Positions 35,038 through 43,542 of a stretch of 64,000 bases of DNA are shown here, in pieces. A program made the position numbers and the translations under genes. The DNA is taken from assembly GCF_022568795.1 (NCBI RefSeq), contig NZ_JAKZHU010000001.1, forward strand, positions 496,001 to 560,000, read 5' to 3'. The notes beneath the pieces were generated by a model. It saw only the letters and a program-made list of their open reading frames with translations. It was not told the DNA's origin and did not search any database. Position 1 is the first letter of the stretch. Every line of letters begins with the position of its first letter. The stretch is from Arsenicicoccus dermatophilus (GTDB lineage: Bacteria; Actinomycetota; Actinomycetes; Actinomycetales; Dermatophilaceae).

Positions 35038-35546
35038 GACGGGCCTCCCGTGGGGACGAGGTCGGACAGCTCGGGGGCCAGCTCGCGCAGCCGCTGCAGG
35101 GCGACGCGGGTCTGGGACTTGACGGTGGAGGGGGAGCAGCCGAGCACCTCGGCGGTGCGGACCTCGGTGAGGTCGTCGAGGTAGCGCAGCACGACGACGG
35201 CACGCTGGTGCGGCGTCAGGCGCAGCAGCGCGGCCCGCAGCAGCAGCGATCGATCGACATCGCCTGTCGGACAGGGAATCTCAGGCAGGTGCTCGACCGA
35301 CCACTCGGGCCGGCGCTGCCACCACCGACGGGTGTCGATGCACCGGCGCACCAGCGCGGTGTGCGCATAGCCCCCCGGCGTGCCGTCGCGGGTCGCCTGC
35401 TCCCAGCGCTCGGCGACCCGGACCAGGGTCTCCTGGACGGCGTCCTCCGCCCGTCCCTGGTCCCCGAGCAGCAGCGTGGCGGTCGCAACCAGACCCGCGC
35501 GCCGATGGCGCACGAACTCCTCGAACTCCGGCGGCACCGGTCTCAT
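35034..35546 (-). CDS. SigE family RNA polymerase sigma factor (ECF)
   Basis: A 170-residue ECF sigma factor. Region 2 is FVRHRRAGLVATATLLLGDQGRAEDAVQETLVRV and region 4 is LRLTPHQRAVVVLRYLDDLTEVRTAEVLGCSPSTVKSQTRVALQRLRE. This matches the actinobacterial SigE family (TIGR02983-type), whose partner is usually encoded next door. The ATG at 35546 is followed by MRPVPPEFEEFV, typical of this group. Target promoters are unknown. Confidence 0.9.
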   Translation of the reverse strand: MRPVPPEFEEFVRHRRAGLVATATLLLGDQGRAEDAVQETLVRVAERWEQATRDGTPGGYAHTALVRRCIDTRRWWQRRPEWSVEHLPEIPCPTGDVDRSLLLRAALLRLTPHQRAVVVLRYLDDLTEVRTAEVLGCSPSTVKSQTRVALQRLRELAPELSDLVPTGGPS

Positions 35547-35671
35547 CGGCTCACCTCCCCTTCACCCCCTTCAACGTATGGCGGGGGTCCGGCGGGTGGG
35601 GGCGAGAGCGGGAGCGAACGGGGGTGCGGGGACGCCGCGGCCCCCGGCGACCGGCCCCGAGCTGCGCCGAC

Positions 35672-35741
35672 AGGGCCAGGCTGGCCCCGATGAGGACGGT
35701 TTGACGCCTCTTTGATCGATCTACGGGGCCAGCCTGGCCCC
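35672..35741. repeat. Paired-palindrome repeat element, copy B
   Basis: The same arrangement as copy A: GGGCCAGGCTGGCCCC (35673-35688, one base degenerate at the left edge) and GGGGCCAGCCTGGCCCC (35725-35741), centres 53 bp apart. The central 34 bases differ from copy A at three positions. It sits between the 5' end of the sigma factor gene and the 3' end of the beta-propeller gene. Confidence 0.85.
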
Positions 35742-35833
35742 TGGAGAACAGGGTCCACGGGTCAGGTGGGCGACGTAGCGCTCGCAGGTCGGCCTGGCCC
35801 CTGGGGAACAGGGTCCACGGGGCAGGTGGGTGA
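35732..35833. repeat. 42-bp imperfect tandem repeat, 60-bp period
   Basis: Two direct copies (35732-35773 and 35792-35833), three mismatches in 42 bases, sharing GCCTGGCCCCTGG, GAACAGGGTCCACGGG and CAGGTGGG. The first copy starts inside copy B's second palindrome, so the tandem repeat appears to be a partial duplication of that element's flank. No other feature was seen in the remainder of the gap up to the next gene at 35886. Confidence 0.75.
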
Positions 35834-35885
35834 ACCGGGTGTCTGCGCGAGCGCCTCGCCGTCGCGGACGGCTGTCCGTGGCGGG

Positions 35886-37337
35886 TCAGCGCTTCGCGGT
35901 GATCCGGTGCACGCCGGTGACGCCGCCCTGCCACCACACCCCGTCGGGCGTGATCGTGCCCACCATCTCCAGCGTGTCGCGCAGCGGGCCGCCGACGTAC
36001 GTCCGGGAGACGACGCGGCCGGTGGCGGCGTCCAGGGCCACGGCGTGCAGCGACGGTCCGGTCCCGCCCAGCACGGGCGGCCGCTCCACCGTGTAGATCG
36101 TGTCGTCGGCGAGGGACCAGCGCGGCACCGCGGCCGAGGCGACGGGCGCGGACCAGGTGCGGGTGCACCCGGAGCCGTCCTCGGCGACCTCGAAGCGCTC
36201 GATCCCGCCCCGCGCGAAGGCCGCGGTCGCGGGCACGCTCGGCCCGGCACCCTCGGGCAGCGCGGGATAGGGATAGCCATAGGTGCTCGCCACCACGACG
36301 GTGCGGCCGTGGGCCATCGCGGAGTTCTCGGTGCCGGACGCGCCTGGCGTGAAGATCGCCGGGCTGCAGACGAGCTCGCCGTCGGAGGAGCGCAGGACGA
36401 GCAGGTGCTCCTGGCCGTCGGCGTTGTCGGTCACGGTGACGTAGTCGTCGCCGCCGGGCCCGAAGAAGGTCGGCGTCGCCCCGCTGCCCCAGCTCAGCTG
36501 CCCGGGCTTGCGGGCGGTCCCGCGGTCGTAGGCACGCCGCCACCGCACCGCGGGCTCCCCGGACTCGTCGTCGAGCAGGTAGGTCGCGTGCGAGGACACC
36601 ACCGCCACCCCGGTCCGGGCCGCCGAGATCGAGTTGTCGATCCGTTCGCCGGCAGCCAGCCGGGTGCCGTGCACCGCGCCGGTGGCCGGGTCCAGGACGC
36701 CGACGCGCCCCTCGCGGGTGGCGAGCCACACGTGCCCGTGCCGGTCCGGGCTCAGGCCGACGACCGCGTCGGTGGAGGCAGGGTCGCCACCGGTCACGAA
36801 GTCCGCGACGGACACCGACGACGTGGTCCGCAGCGTCCACCCGCCGGCGGCCGTCCGCTCGTGCGCCACCCGCAGCAGGTGATGGGTGCCGTCGACGAGG
36901 ACGAGCCGGTCCTGGTCGTCGACATACGCGTAGACCCCGCCCAGCAGGGCGCCCTTGGCGACCGGGAGCGAGGCCAGCCGGGCGCCGCTCGCCGGGTCGA
37001 GCAGCAGCACCACCGGCGTCCGCCCCAGGACCTGGGTGCACAACGCCACCACCATCCGGTCGCGGCCCTGCAGGATCGTCGGGCACGCCGCCGACAGGTC
37101 GTGCCAGGTGGCCGTCACCGGGCCGCGCCCCACGCCGGGGTGCGGGGTGACGTCGCTCGACCGACCGTCGCCGTGCATGGTGGCCGTGCCGTCCGGGCCG
37201 AGGCCGGGCAGCGGCATCGGGTCGTAGGTCGAGGAGACCGGCGCGCCGGCGGCGGACGCGCCGGGTGCGAGCCCGGCCAGGGAGACGAGCAGCGCCGCGG
37301 CGCAGGAGCGCACGACGGACGACGGACGACGGGACAC
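35886..37337 (-). CDS. Secreted beta-propeller (PQQ-like repeat) protein
   Basis: A 483-residue exported protein. The signal peptide is SRRPSSVVRSCAAALLVSLAGLAPGASAAG. Repeated strands of the type VVLLLDPASGARLASLPV, GVLDPATGAVHGTRLAAGE and HAVALDAATGRVVSRTYVGG form a beta-propeller of the PQQ/WD40 sort. No catalytic site is recognised; it could be a binding or cell-surface protein. The GTG at 37337 after GCGAGG begins the signal peptide; the longer frame upstream lacks a signal sequence. Confidence 0.75.
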   Translation of the reverse strand: MSRRPSSVVRSCAAALLVSLAGLAPGASAAGAPVSSTYDPMPLPGLGPDGTATMHGDGRSSDVTPHPGVGRGPVTATWHDLSAACPTILQGRDRMVVALCTQVLGRTPVVLLLDPASGARLASLPVAKGALLGGVYAYVDDQDRLVLVDGTHHLLRVAHERTAAGGWTLRTTSSVSVADFVTGGDPASTDAVVGLSPDRHGHVWLATREGRVGVLDPATGAVHGTRLAAGERIDNSISAARTGVAVVSSHATYLLDDESGEPAVRWRRAYDRGTARKPGQLSWGSGATPTFFGPGGDDYVTVTDNADGQEHLLVLRSSDGELVCSPAIFTPGASGTENSAMAHGRTVVVASTYGYPYPALPEGAGPSVPATAAFARGGIERFEVAEDGSGCTRTWSAPVASAAVPRWSLADDTIYTVERPPVLGGTGPSLHAVALDAATGRVVSRTYVGGPLRDTLEMVGTITPDGVWWQGGVTGVHRITAKR

Positions 37338-37428
37338 GAAGACCTCGCAGGGGGTGAAGGGACCGGAGCACCAGGGTGGGCCATGACGGCGCCGGGCGAC
37401 ACCCCAGGTCTGGGAGACTGGTGGGGAC

Positions 37429-40035
37429 ATGACGACGCTGACCGATCTGCTCCCGCCGCCCGCCTCCCGCACCGCCGACGGCTACGACGCCGACGCGACC
37501 TACTCGGCCTTCGTCGGGTGGACGACCGGGCGGGGGATCGAGCTCTATCCCGCCCAGGACGAGGCACTGCTCGAGCTCGCCACCGGCGCCAACGTCATCC
37601 TCGCCACGCCCACCGGCTCCGGGAAGTCCCTCGTGGCCCTCGGCGCGCACCTGATGGCGCTCGCGGAGGGGCGGCGCACCTACTACACCGCCCCGATCAA
37701 GGCCCTGGTCAGCGAGAAGTTCTTCGCCCTGTGCGAGGCCTTCGGCGCGGAGAACGTCGGCATGATGACCGGCGACGCCGCGGTCAACTCCCGTGCCCCC
37801 ATCATCTGCTGCACCGCCGAGGTGCTCGCCAACATCGCGCTGCGCCAAGGGGATCGGGCTGACATCGGCCAGGTCGTCATGGACGAGTTCCACTTCTACT
37901 CCGAGCCCGACCGCGGCTGGGCCTGGCAGGTGCCGCTGCTGACGCTGCCGCACACCCAGTTCCTGCTGATGAGCGCGACGCTCGGCGACACCTCCTTCTT
38001 CGTCGAGGACCTCACCCGGCGCACCGGTCGCGACACCGTCGTCGTGTCCAGCGCGACCCGCCCGATCCCGCTGACCTACCAGTGGGCGATGACGCCGGTC
38101 CACGAGACCATCGATCTGCTGCTCATGGAGCGCCAGGCGCCGATCTACGTCGTGCACTTCACCCAGGCCGCGGCCCTGGAGCGGGCCCAGGCGCTGATGA
38201 GCCTCAACGTCACCACCAAGGACGAGAAGGCCGCGATCGCCGCGGAGCTCAAGGGCTTCCGCTTCGCCAAGGGCTTCGGCGCGACGCTGCAGCGGCTGGT
38301 GCGGCACGGCATCGGCGTCCACCACGCGGGCATGCTGCCGAAGTACCGCCGCCTCGTGGAGACCCTCGCCCAGCAGGGCCTGCTCAAGGTCATCTGCGGC
38401 ACCGACACCCTCGGCGTGGGCATCAACGTGCCCATCCGCACGGTGCTGCTCACCGGGCTGACGAAGTACGACGGCACCCGGCAGCGGCTGCTCAAGGTGC
38501 GCGAGTTCCACCAGATCGCCGGGCGGGCGGGGCGCGCCGGCTACGACACCGCCGGGACCGTCGTCGTCCAGGCCCCCGACCACGTCATCGACAACCACAA
38601 CGCGCTCCTCAAGGCGGGCGACGACCCCAAGAAGCAGCGCAAGGTCAAGCGCAAGAAGCCGCCGGAGGGTTTCGTCAGCTGGACCGAGGAGCAGTTCGAC
38701 CGGATCGTCCACGCCGAGCCCGAGGCGCTCGTCAGCCGGATGACGATCAACCACGGCATGCTGCTCAACCTCGTCCAGCGCGAGGGCGACGCCTTCCCCG
38801 CCATACGAGACCTGTTGCGGGACAACCACGGCGACGCGCGCTCGCAGACCCGGCTGCAGCTGCGGGCGATCGAGCTCTATCGCTCGCTGCGGGACGCCGG
38901 CGTGGTCACCCAGCTCGACGAGCCCGACGCCGACGGCCGCCGGATCGTCATCACCGAGGCCCTGCAGCGCGGCTTCGCCCTCAACCAGCCGCTGTCGACC
39001 TTCGCGCTCGCGGCCTTCGAGCTGCTGGACCCGCAGTCGCCGACCTATGCCCTCGACGTCGTCTCGATCATCGAGGCCACCCTGGACGACCCACGGGCCG
39101 TGCTCATGGCCCAGCAGTTCAAGGCGCGGGGCGAGGCCGTCCAGGAGATGAAGATGGACGGCATCGAGTACGAGGAGCGGATGGAGCTGCTCGAGGAGGT
39201 CTCCTGGCCCAAGCCGCTCGCCGACCTGCTCGAGCAGGCGCTGCACACCTATCGCGAGTCCCACCCGTGGATCAGCGAGGACGACCTGTCGCCGAAGTCG
39301 GTGGTGCGCGACCTCTACGAACGAGCCATGACCTTCGGCGAGTTCGTGGCGTTCTACCAGCTGGGCCGCGCCGAGGGCATCGTGCTGCGCTACCTGTCCG
39401 ACGCCTACAAGGCGCTGCGCCAGACCGTGCCCACGTCCTACCGCACCGAGGAGCTCGGCGACCTCGTCGAGTGGCTCGGCGAGGTCGTCCGCCAGACCGA
39501 CTCCTCGCTGCTGGAGGAGTGGGAGGCGCTCACCGGCGAGGACCAGCCGCTGTCCCAGGACGCCCTGGACGCGCTGTCCACCCCGCTGCCCGGCGGCAAC
39601 CGTCCGCTCACCGCCAACGAGCGCGCGCTGCGCGTCATGGTGCGCACCGCCATGTTCCGCAAGGTCGAGCTGGTCGCCCTGCGCCGGTGGAACGACCTCG
39701 CCGAGCTCGACGCCGCCGCGGTTGCCCTGGCCAAGCAGGCCCGTGCCGAGGCCGAGCTGCCTGCGCCCGCCGTCGACGAGATGGATGCGGACAGCTGGCA
39801 GGAGGCGATCCAGGAGCTGTATGCCGAGTACGACGAGATCGGCACCGGCCCCGACGCCCGCGGCCCCGGGCTGCTGCTCGTCGACACCGCCACGCCGGGG
39901 CGGTGGTTCGTCGACCAGGTGCTGGACGATCCTGAGGGCGACCACGACTGGCGGATCCAGGCCGAGGTGGACCTCGACGCGACCGACGCGGCGGGCGAGC
40001 TGGTGCTGATCACCACCAACCTGGACAAGACCTGA
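37429..40035 (+). CDS. DEAD/DEAH box RNA helicase with DUF3516 domain
   Basis: An 868-residue superfamily 2 helicase. Walker A ATPTGSGKSL is near residue 60, motif II is MDEFHFYSEP (DEFH rather than DEAH), motif III MSATLGDTSF, and motif VI QIAGRAGRAGYDT. The C-terminal half is the actinobacterial DUF3516 domain. It is related to Ski2-like helicases and may act in RNA turnover; the partners are unknown. The ATG at 37429 is the natural start. Confidence 0.92.
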   Translation: MTTLTDLLPPPASRTADGYDADATYSAFVGWTTGRGIELYPAQDEALLELATGANVILATPTGSGKSLVALGAHLMALAEGRRTYYTAPIKALVSEKFFALCEAFGAENVGMMTGDAAVNSRAPIICCTAEVLANIALRQGDRADIGQVVMDEFHFYSEPDRGWAWQVPLLTLPHTQFLLMSATLGDTSFFVEDLTRRTGRDTVVVSSATRPIPLTYQWAMTPVHETIDLLLMERQAPIYVVHFTQAAALERAQALMSLNVTTKDEKAAIAAELKGFRFAKGFGATLQRLVRHGIGVHHAGMLPKYRRLVETLAQQGLLKVICGTDTLGVGINVPIRTVLLTGLTKYDGTRQRLLKVREFHQIAGRAGRAGYDTAGTVVVQAPDHVIDNHNALLKAGDDPKKQRKVKRKKPPEGFVSWTEEQFDRIVHAEPEALVSRMTINHGMLLNLVQREGDAFPAIRDLLRDNHGDARSQTRLQLRAIELYRSLRDAGVVTQLDEPDADGRRIVITEALQRGFALNQPLSTFALAAFELLDPQSPTYALDVVSIIEATLDDPRAVLMAQQFKARGEAVQEMKMDGIEYEERMELLEEVSWPKPLADLLEQALHTYRESHPWISEDDLSPKSVVRDLYERAMTFGEFVAFYQLGRAEGIVLRYLSDAYKALRQTVPTSYRTEELGDLVEWLGEVVRQTDSSLLEEWEALTGEDQPLSQDALDALSTPLPGGNRPLTANERALRVMVRTAMFRKVELVALRRWNDLAELDAAAVALAKQARAEAELPAPAVDEMDADSWQEAIQELYAEYDEIGTGPDARGPGLLLVDTATPGRWFVDQVLDDPEGDHDWRIQAEVDLDATDAAGELVLITTNLDKT

Positions 40036-40191
40036 TCGACGGCGTCGCCGGGTCCGGCCGTGGCGCCGGTCCGCCCGGTCTGCGCGCTCCGTGCGGTGCG
40101 ACACGCCGCCCCCGCTGCGGCGGCAGGCGCTCCCGCCGGGGGTGACCGGTCGGTAGGTTCGGACCCAGGACGAGCGACCAGGGGGAGTCCG

Positions 40192-40605
40192 ATGAGAGGC
40201 GTGGGCTACCGGGCGGGCGCCTTCGCCGCGGTCTTCGTCGCCGTGGTCCTGCTGCTGTCGGGCGTCGACGGGGTCCGCGCCGGCCAGGGCTGGGTGCCCG
40301 CGTGCGAGCTGCTGACCGGGACGACGGTGGCCGCCCTGGCCCACTGGCTGTGGCGCCGCCCGGACGTCCTGGCCGCCGCCACGCCTCCGCGGCGGCGGCC
40401 ACCGCGGCGGGCCGAGGCCGCCCCCGCAGCGCGGCGGTCCCCGTCCGCGAAGCGGCCCGCCAGGACCGCGAGCCCGGCGCGGGCCTCCTCGGCGTCCGCC
40501 ACCGCCGTGGCCGACCCGTCGACCGGCGCCGCCAAGGTCCGCCGCTGCGGTCACTGCCGCAAGCCCGGCCACAACCGCACCACCTGTCCCGACCTGCGGG
40601 CCTGA
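40192..40605 (+). CDS. Membrane protein with C-terminal CCHC zinc knuckle
   Basis: A 137-residue protein with two N-terminal hydrophobic segments (AGAFAAVFVAVVLLLSGV and a second around WVPACELLTGTTVAALAHWL), an Arg/Pro/Ala-rich middle (residues 60-115) and a tail RRCGHCRKPGHNRTTCPDLR. The tail is a C-x2-C-x4-H-x4-C zinc knuckle, a nucleic-acid-binding motif mostly known from retroviral and eukaryotic proteins. GGGGGAG lies before the ATG. No homologous function is known to me. Confidence 0.7.
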   Translation: MRGVGYRAGAFAAVFVAVVLLLSGVDGVRAGQGWVPACELLTGTTVAALAHWLWRRPDVLAAATPPRRRPPRRAEAAPAARRSPSAKRPARTASPARASSASATAVADPSTGAAKVRRCGHCRKPGHNRTTCPDLRA

Positions 40606-40666
40606 TGGCGTCGCCGCGCCCACCCGTCGCGGTGACGGGCAGACCCGCGGGCCGGCAGGAGGAGGC

Positions 40667-41659
40667 TCAGCGGGCGTCGAGCAGGGCCACGGCCGTGTCC
40701 CGGTCGGTGACGAGCGCCGAGAGGTAGCCCCCCGCCAGCGCCGCCCGCAGCGCGGGCAGCTTGTCCGGCCCCCACGCGACCCCGATGACCAGCGGGATCG
40801 AGCGCATCCGGTCCGGGTCGACGGCGATCGTGCGCTCGCACAGGGAGGTCCGCAGGTGGCGCCCCTGGGCGTCGAAGTGGTGCCCGCAGATGTGGCCCAC
40901 CGCCCCCATCCGCGCGAGCGCGGCGGCCAGCTCGACGTCCTCGTAGGCCGACAGGATCTGCCCCGAGCGCCCGCGCACCACGGCGCCGACACCCACCAGT
41001 GCCAGGTCGGCACGGGCGGCCAGCTCGAGGGTGGCACCGACCTGCTCGTTCCCCATGAGGTCGCGGGCGACGTCGGCCGAGCCGACCACGAGGGGCACGG
41101 GGAGCGCGTGGTAGCGCCCGCCGAGCTTGGCCGCGGTGGAGCGCACCGTCTCGGGGGAGTCGAGCAGCACGTCGGAGCGGCCGACCGACCCGATCATCTG
41201 CACCACCCGCGACGCCGACCAGGCCAGGTCGGGCAGCGCGTCGACCGTGGCGGCCACGGCCAGGCCGTTGGACACCGCGAGGACCACGTCCTCCTGGGCC
41301 CGCTCGACCACGAGATCGGCGGCGCACCGGGCGACGTCCTGCTGGGTGGCGGCCGACTCGCCCGGCGCGGCCACCCGGGCGGCGGTCAGCCCGAAGCGCT
41401 CGACGAGGGCCTGCTCGATCCGCAGCACCCGCTCCAGGGGGTGGGAGACCCGGATCTGCACCACGCCGCGTGCCCGTGCCTCGGTGAGCAGCCGGGACAC
41501 CGTGGGTCGCGAGTAGCCCACGGCCCCGGCGATGTCCGCCTGGCTCTGCCCCTGCTCCCAGTAGCGCCGGGCCACCTCCAGGAGCAGGGCGACGTGGGCC
41601 CGCTCGTCACTGGTGGCGGAGTGGTGGCGGGCCGGACCGCCACTCGTGGATGTGAACAT
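40667..41659 (-). CDS. SorC family sugar-responsive transcriptional regulator
   Basis: A 330-residue regulator: an N-terminal helix-turn-helix (QSQADIAGAVGYSRPTVSRLLTEARARGVVQI) and a SorC/DeoR-like sugar-phosphate-binding domain with AVSNGLAVAATVDAL and the DxxLVGVGAVV loop. It is divergent from the ula-like operon, which it almost certainly controls. Its own start codon lies inside a TGAACATATGTGC motif repeated near the operon, pointing to autoregulation. The inducer is likely a phosphorylated intermediate. Confidence 0.9.
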   Translation of the reverse strand: MFTSTSGGPARHHSATSDERAHVALLLEVARRYWEQGQSQADIAGAVGYSRPTVSRLLTEARARGVVQIRVSHPLERVLRIEQALVERFGLTAARVAAPGESAATQQDVARCAADLVVERAQEDVVLAVSNGLAVAATVDALPDLAWSASRVVQMIGSVGRSDVLLDSPETVRSTAAKLGGRYHALPVPLVVGSADVARDLMGNEQVGATLELAARADLALVGVGAVVRGRSGQILSAYEDVELAAALARMGAVGHICGHHFDAQGRHLRTSLCERTIAVDPDRMRSIPLVIGVAWGPDKLPALRAALAGGYLSALVTDRDTAVALLDAR

Positions 41660-41665
41660 ATGTGC
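41653..41665. promoter_or_regulatory. Putative SorC operator 1 (TGAACATATGTGC)
   Basis: A 13-base sequence with palindromic core ACATATGT that occurs again 96 bp to the right. It overlaps the start codon of the SorC gene. Binding is inferred from the exact repeat and position. Confidence 0.6.
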
Positions 41666-41748
41666 ATCTTAGCCGGCTGCGGACGTCGGCGTACGAGCCT
41701 CTCTCAGGCGTGACGAGCCCCTCTTGCGACCCCTCACCCAGCCAATGA

Positions 41749-41761
41749 TGAACATATGTGC
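41749..41761. promoter_or_regulatory. Putative SorC operator 2 (TGAACATATGTGC)
   Basis: Identical to operator 1 and placed 120 bases before the first gene of the operon. Just upstream lie two direct repeats of ACGAGCC (41693-41699 and 41713-41719, 20 bp apart) and a TTGCGA (41724-41729) that may be a -35 element. Promoter boxes are tentative. Confidence 0.6.
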
Positions 41762-41880
41762 GCGATCGGCCTTGAGGGCGCATGTGGTCAGACCTAACGT
41801 CGAGGCCAGACGGTCGGCGTGGACCACGCCGGCCCACGGGCACCGACCTGCCCGTGACCCGACGGACAGGAGAGTCCCCC

Positions 41881-42870
41881 ATGGCCTTCGCACGCACCAT
41901 CCGCGGCGACGTCGACCCGAGCACCCTCGGCGTCGTCAACGCCCACGACCACCTCATCCGCGTCGGCGCCGGCGAGGTCTACATCGACGCCGACCACCAG
42001 CTCGCCGACGTCGACAAGGCGGTCGAGGAGGGCGGCTACTTCGCCGAGGCCGCCAAGCGGTGGACCCCAGCCGGCGGCACCGTCGTCGACATGTGCCCCG
42101 CCAACTGCGGCCGAGACCTGGTCAAGCTGGCCGAGGTCGAGTCCCGCGTGGACGGTCTGCAGGTCATCGCCACCACCGGCTTCCACCGCGAGCACGTCTA
42201 CCTCGAGACCCAGTCCCACTGGGTCAACCGCTACTCCGTCGAGCAGATCGCCGACCTGCTGATCGCCGACATCGAGGAGGGCATCGACCGCCACGACTAC
42301 TCCGGCCCGATCGTGGACCGGACCGAGTTCAAGGCCGGCTGCATCAAGATCGGCACCGCCTACGGCAAGATCACGGCCTTCGAGCGCAGGTGCATGGAGG
42401 CGGCGGCCAAGGCCTCCGTGGAGACCGGCGCCCCGATCAACACCCACACGACCTACGGCACCTGCGGCCTGGAGCAGGCCAAGCTCCTCAAGGAGATGGG
42501 CGTCCCCGCCGACCAGATCGCCATCGGTCACATCCAGCGCAACGCCGACGTGTTCTACCTCCAGCAGATCCTCGACGAGGGCGTCTACCTCGAGATCGAC
42601 GGCACCTACCGGATCAAGTACCAGCCCGACTCCAACCGGATCATGGAGCTGCGCGAGCTCGGTGCCAAGGGCTACGGCGAGCGCATCCTGCTCGGCACCG
42701 ACTCCGGCAAGCGCGGCTACCAGAAGGCCTACGGCGCCGTCACCGGCGTCGACTACAACCCCTCCGTCGACGGTCCGCGGATGCTGGCCGAGGGCTTCGA
42801 TCGGTCGTACGTCGAGCAGCTGCTCATGACCAACGGCCAGCGCTTCTTCACCATGCGCAAGGACGCCTGA
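41881..42870 (+). CDS. Phosphotriesterase-family lactonase
   Basis: A 329-residue TIM-barrel metal hydrolase (COG1735 type). Metal ligands are visible: His22 and His24 in NAHDHLI, Lys156 (probably carboxylated) in GCIKIG, His189, His217 in IGHIQR and Asp274 in LGTDSG. Homologues hydrolyse sugar lactones or phosphorylated lactones rather than organophosphates. Its place at the head of a ula-like operon suggests it opens a lactone, the job done by UlaG in the E. coli ascorbate pathway. CAGGAGAG precedes the ATG. Natural substrate unproven. Confidence 0.85.
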   Translation: MAFARTIRGDVDPSTLGVVNAHDHLIRVGAGEVYIDADHQLADVDKAVEEGGYFAEAAKRWTPAGGTVVDMCPANCGRDLVKLAEVESRVDGLQVIATTGFHREHVYLETQSHWVNRYSVEQIADLLIADIEEGIDRHDYSGPIVDRTEFKAGCIKIGTAYGKITAFERRCMEAAAKASVETGAPINTHTTYGTCGLEQAKLLKEMGVPADQIAIGHIQRNADVFYLQQILDEGVYLEIDGTYRIKYQPDSNRIMELRELGAKGYGERILLGTDSGKRGYQKAYGAVTGVDYNPSVDGPRMLAEGFDRSYVEQLLMTNGQRFFTMRKDA

Positions 42871-42873
42871 GCC

Positions 42874-43542
42874 ATGGCCGCGGCACCCGCCCGCACCCGG
42901 CTGCAGATCGCGCTGGACACCACCGACCTGCCGGCCGCGCTGCGTCCCCTCAACCAGGCGATCGAGCACGTCGACGTCATCGAGTGCGGGACGATCCTGA
43001 TCATCAACGAGGGCCTGCGCGCCGTCCGCGAGATCCGCGCGCTCTATCCCGACGCCACGATCCTCGCCGACGTGCGCATCGCCGAGGCCGGAGCCCTGGT
43101 GGCCCGCAACTGCTTCGAGGCAGGCGCGGACTGGGTGTCCTGCGTGGCGGGCGCCTCGTTGACCACCGTCGACCAGGTCTGCCGGGTCGCCCGCGAGCTG
43201 GGCGGCCAGGTGCAGGTCGAGCTCAACGACGACCACTACACCCCCGACAAGGCCCGCGAGTGGCGCCGGGTCGGCGTGGAGCACGTCATCGTCAAGCGCT
43301 CCCGAGACCTGGAGGCCGCCGGGACCCTGGAGTGGCGGGAGACCGACCTGGAGCGGATCCGCGTCCTGAAGGAGCTGGGCTTCACGGTCACCGTGACCGG
43401 CGGGATCACGGCCGCCGAGCTCGACGTCTTCGCCGGTCAGCCGGTCGACGTGGTCATCGCCGGTCGCGAGATCGTCGGCGCCATCGACCCCGAGGCGGCG
43501 GCGCGCCGGCTCAAGGAGCGCCTGGCCGAGGTCCTGCGATGA
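42874..43542 (+). CDS. UlaD-like protein of the OMP decarboxylase superfamily with altered active site
   Basis: A 222-residue protein closely like 3-keto-L-gulonate-6-phosphate decarboxylase (UlaD). The scaffold is conserved (ECGTILI, LADVRIAEAG, TVTGGIT, VVIAGREIV). Against E. coli UlaD numbering, Glu33 and Asp62 are kept (Glu37, Asp66 here), but Lys64 is Arg68, Asp67 is Glu71 and His136 is Lys141; Arg139 is kept (Arg144). The changes are at the catalytic triad residues, so the usual decarboxylation may be altered or the chemistry different. It follows the lactonase gene after 3 bases and overlaps the UlaE-like gene by ATGA. Confidence 0.85.
   Translation: MAAAPARTRLQIALDTTDLPAALRPLNQAIEHVDVIECGTILIINEGLRAVREIRALYPDATILADVRIAEAGALVARNCFEAGADWVSCVAGASLTTVDQVCRVARELGGQVQVELNDDHYTPDKAREWRRVGVEHVIVKRSRDLEAAGTLEWRETDLERIRVLKELGFTVTVTGGITAAELDVFAGQPVDVVIAGREIVGAIDPEAAARRLKERLAEVLR

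Noticed and set aside
41653-41761. TGAACATATGTGC resembles the actinobacterial LexA box (GAAC-N4-GTTC).
   Set aside because: The right half is GTGC instead of GTTC in both copies, and the two copies flank a SorC-regulated operon. A SorC operator explains it better.
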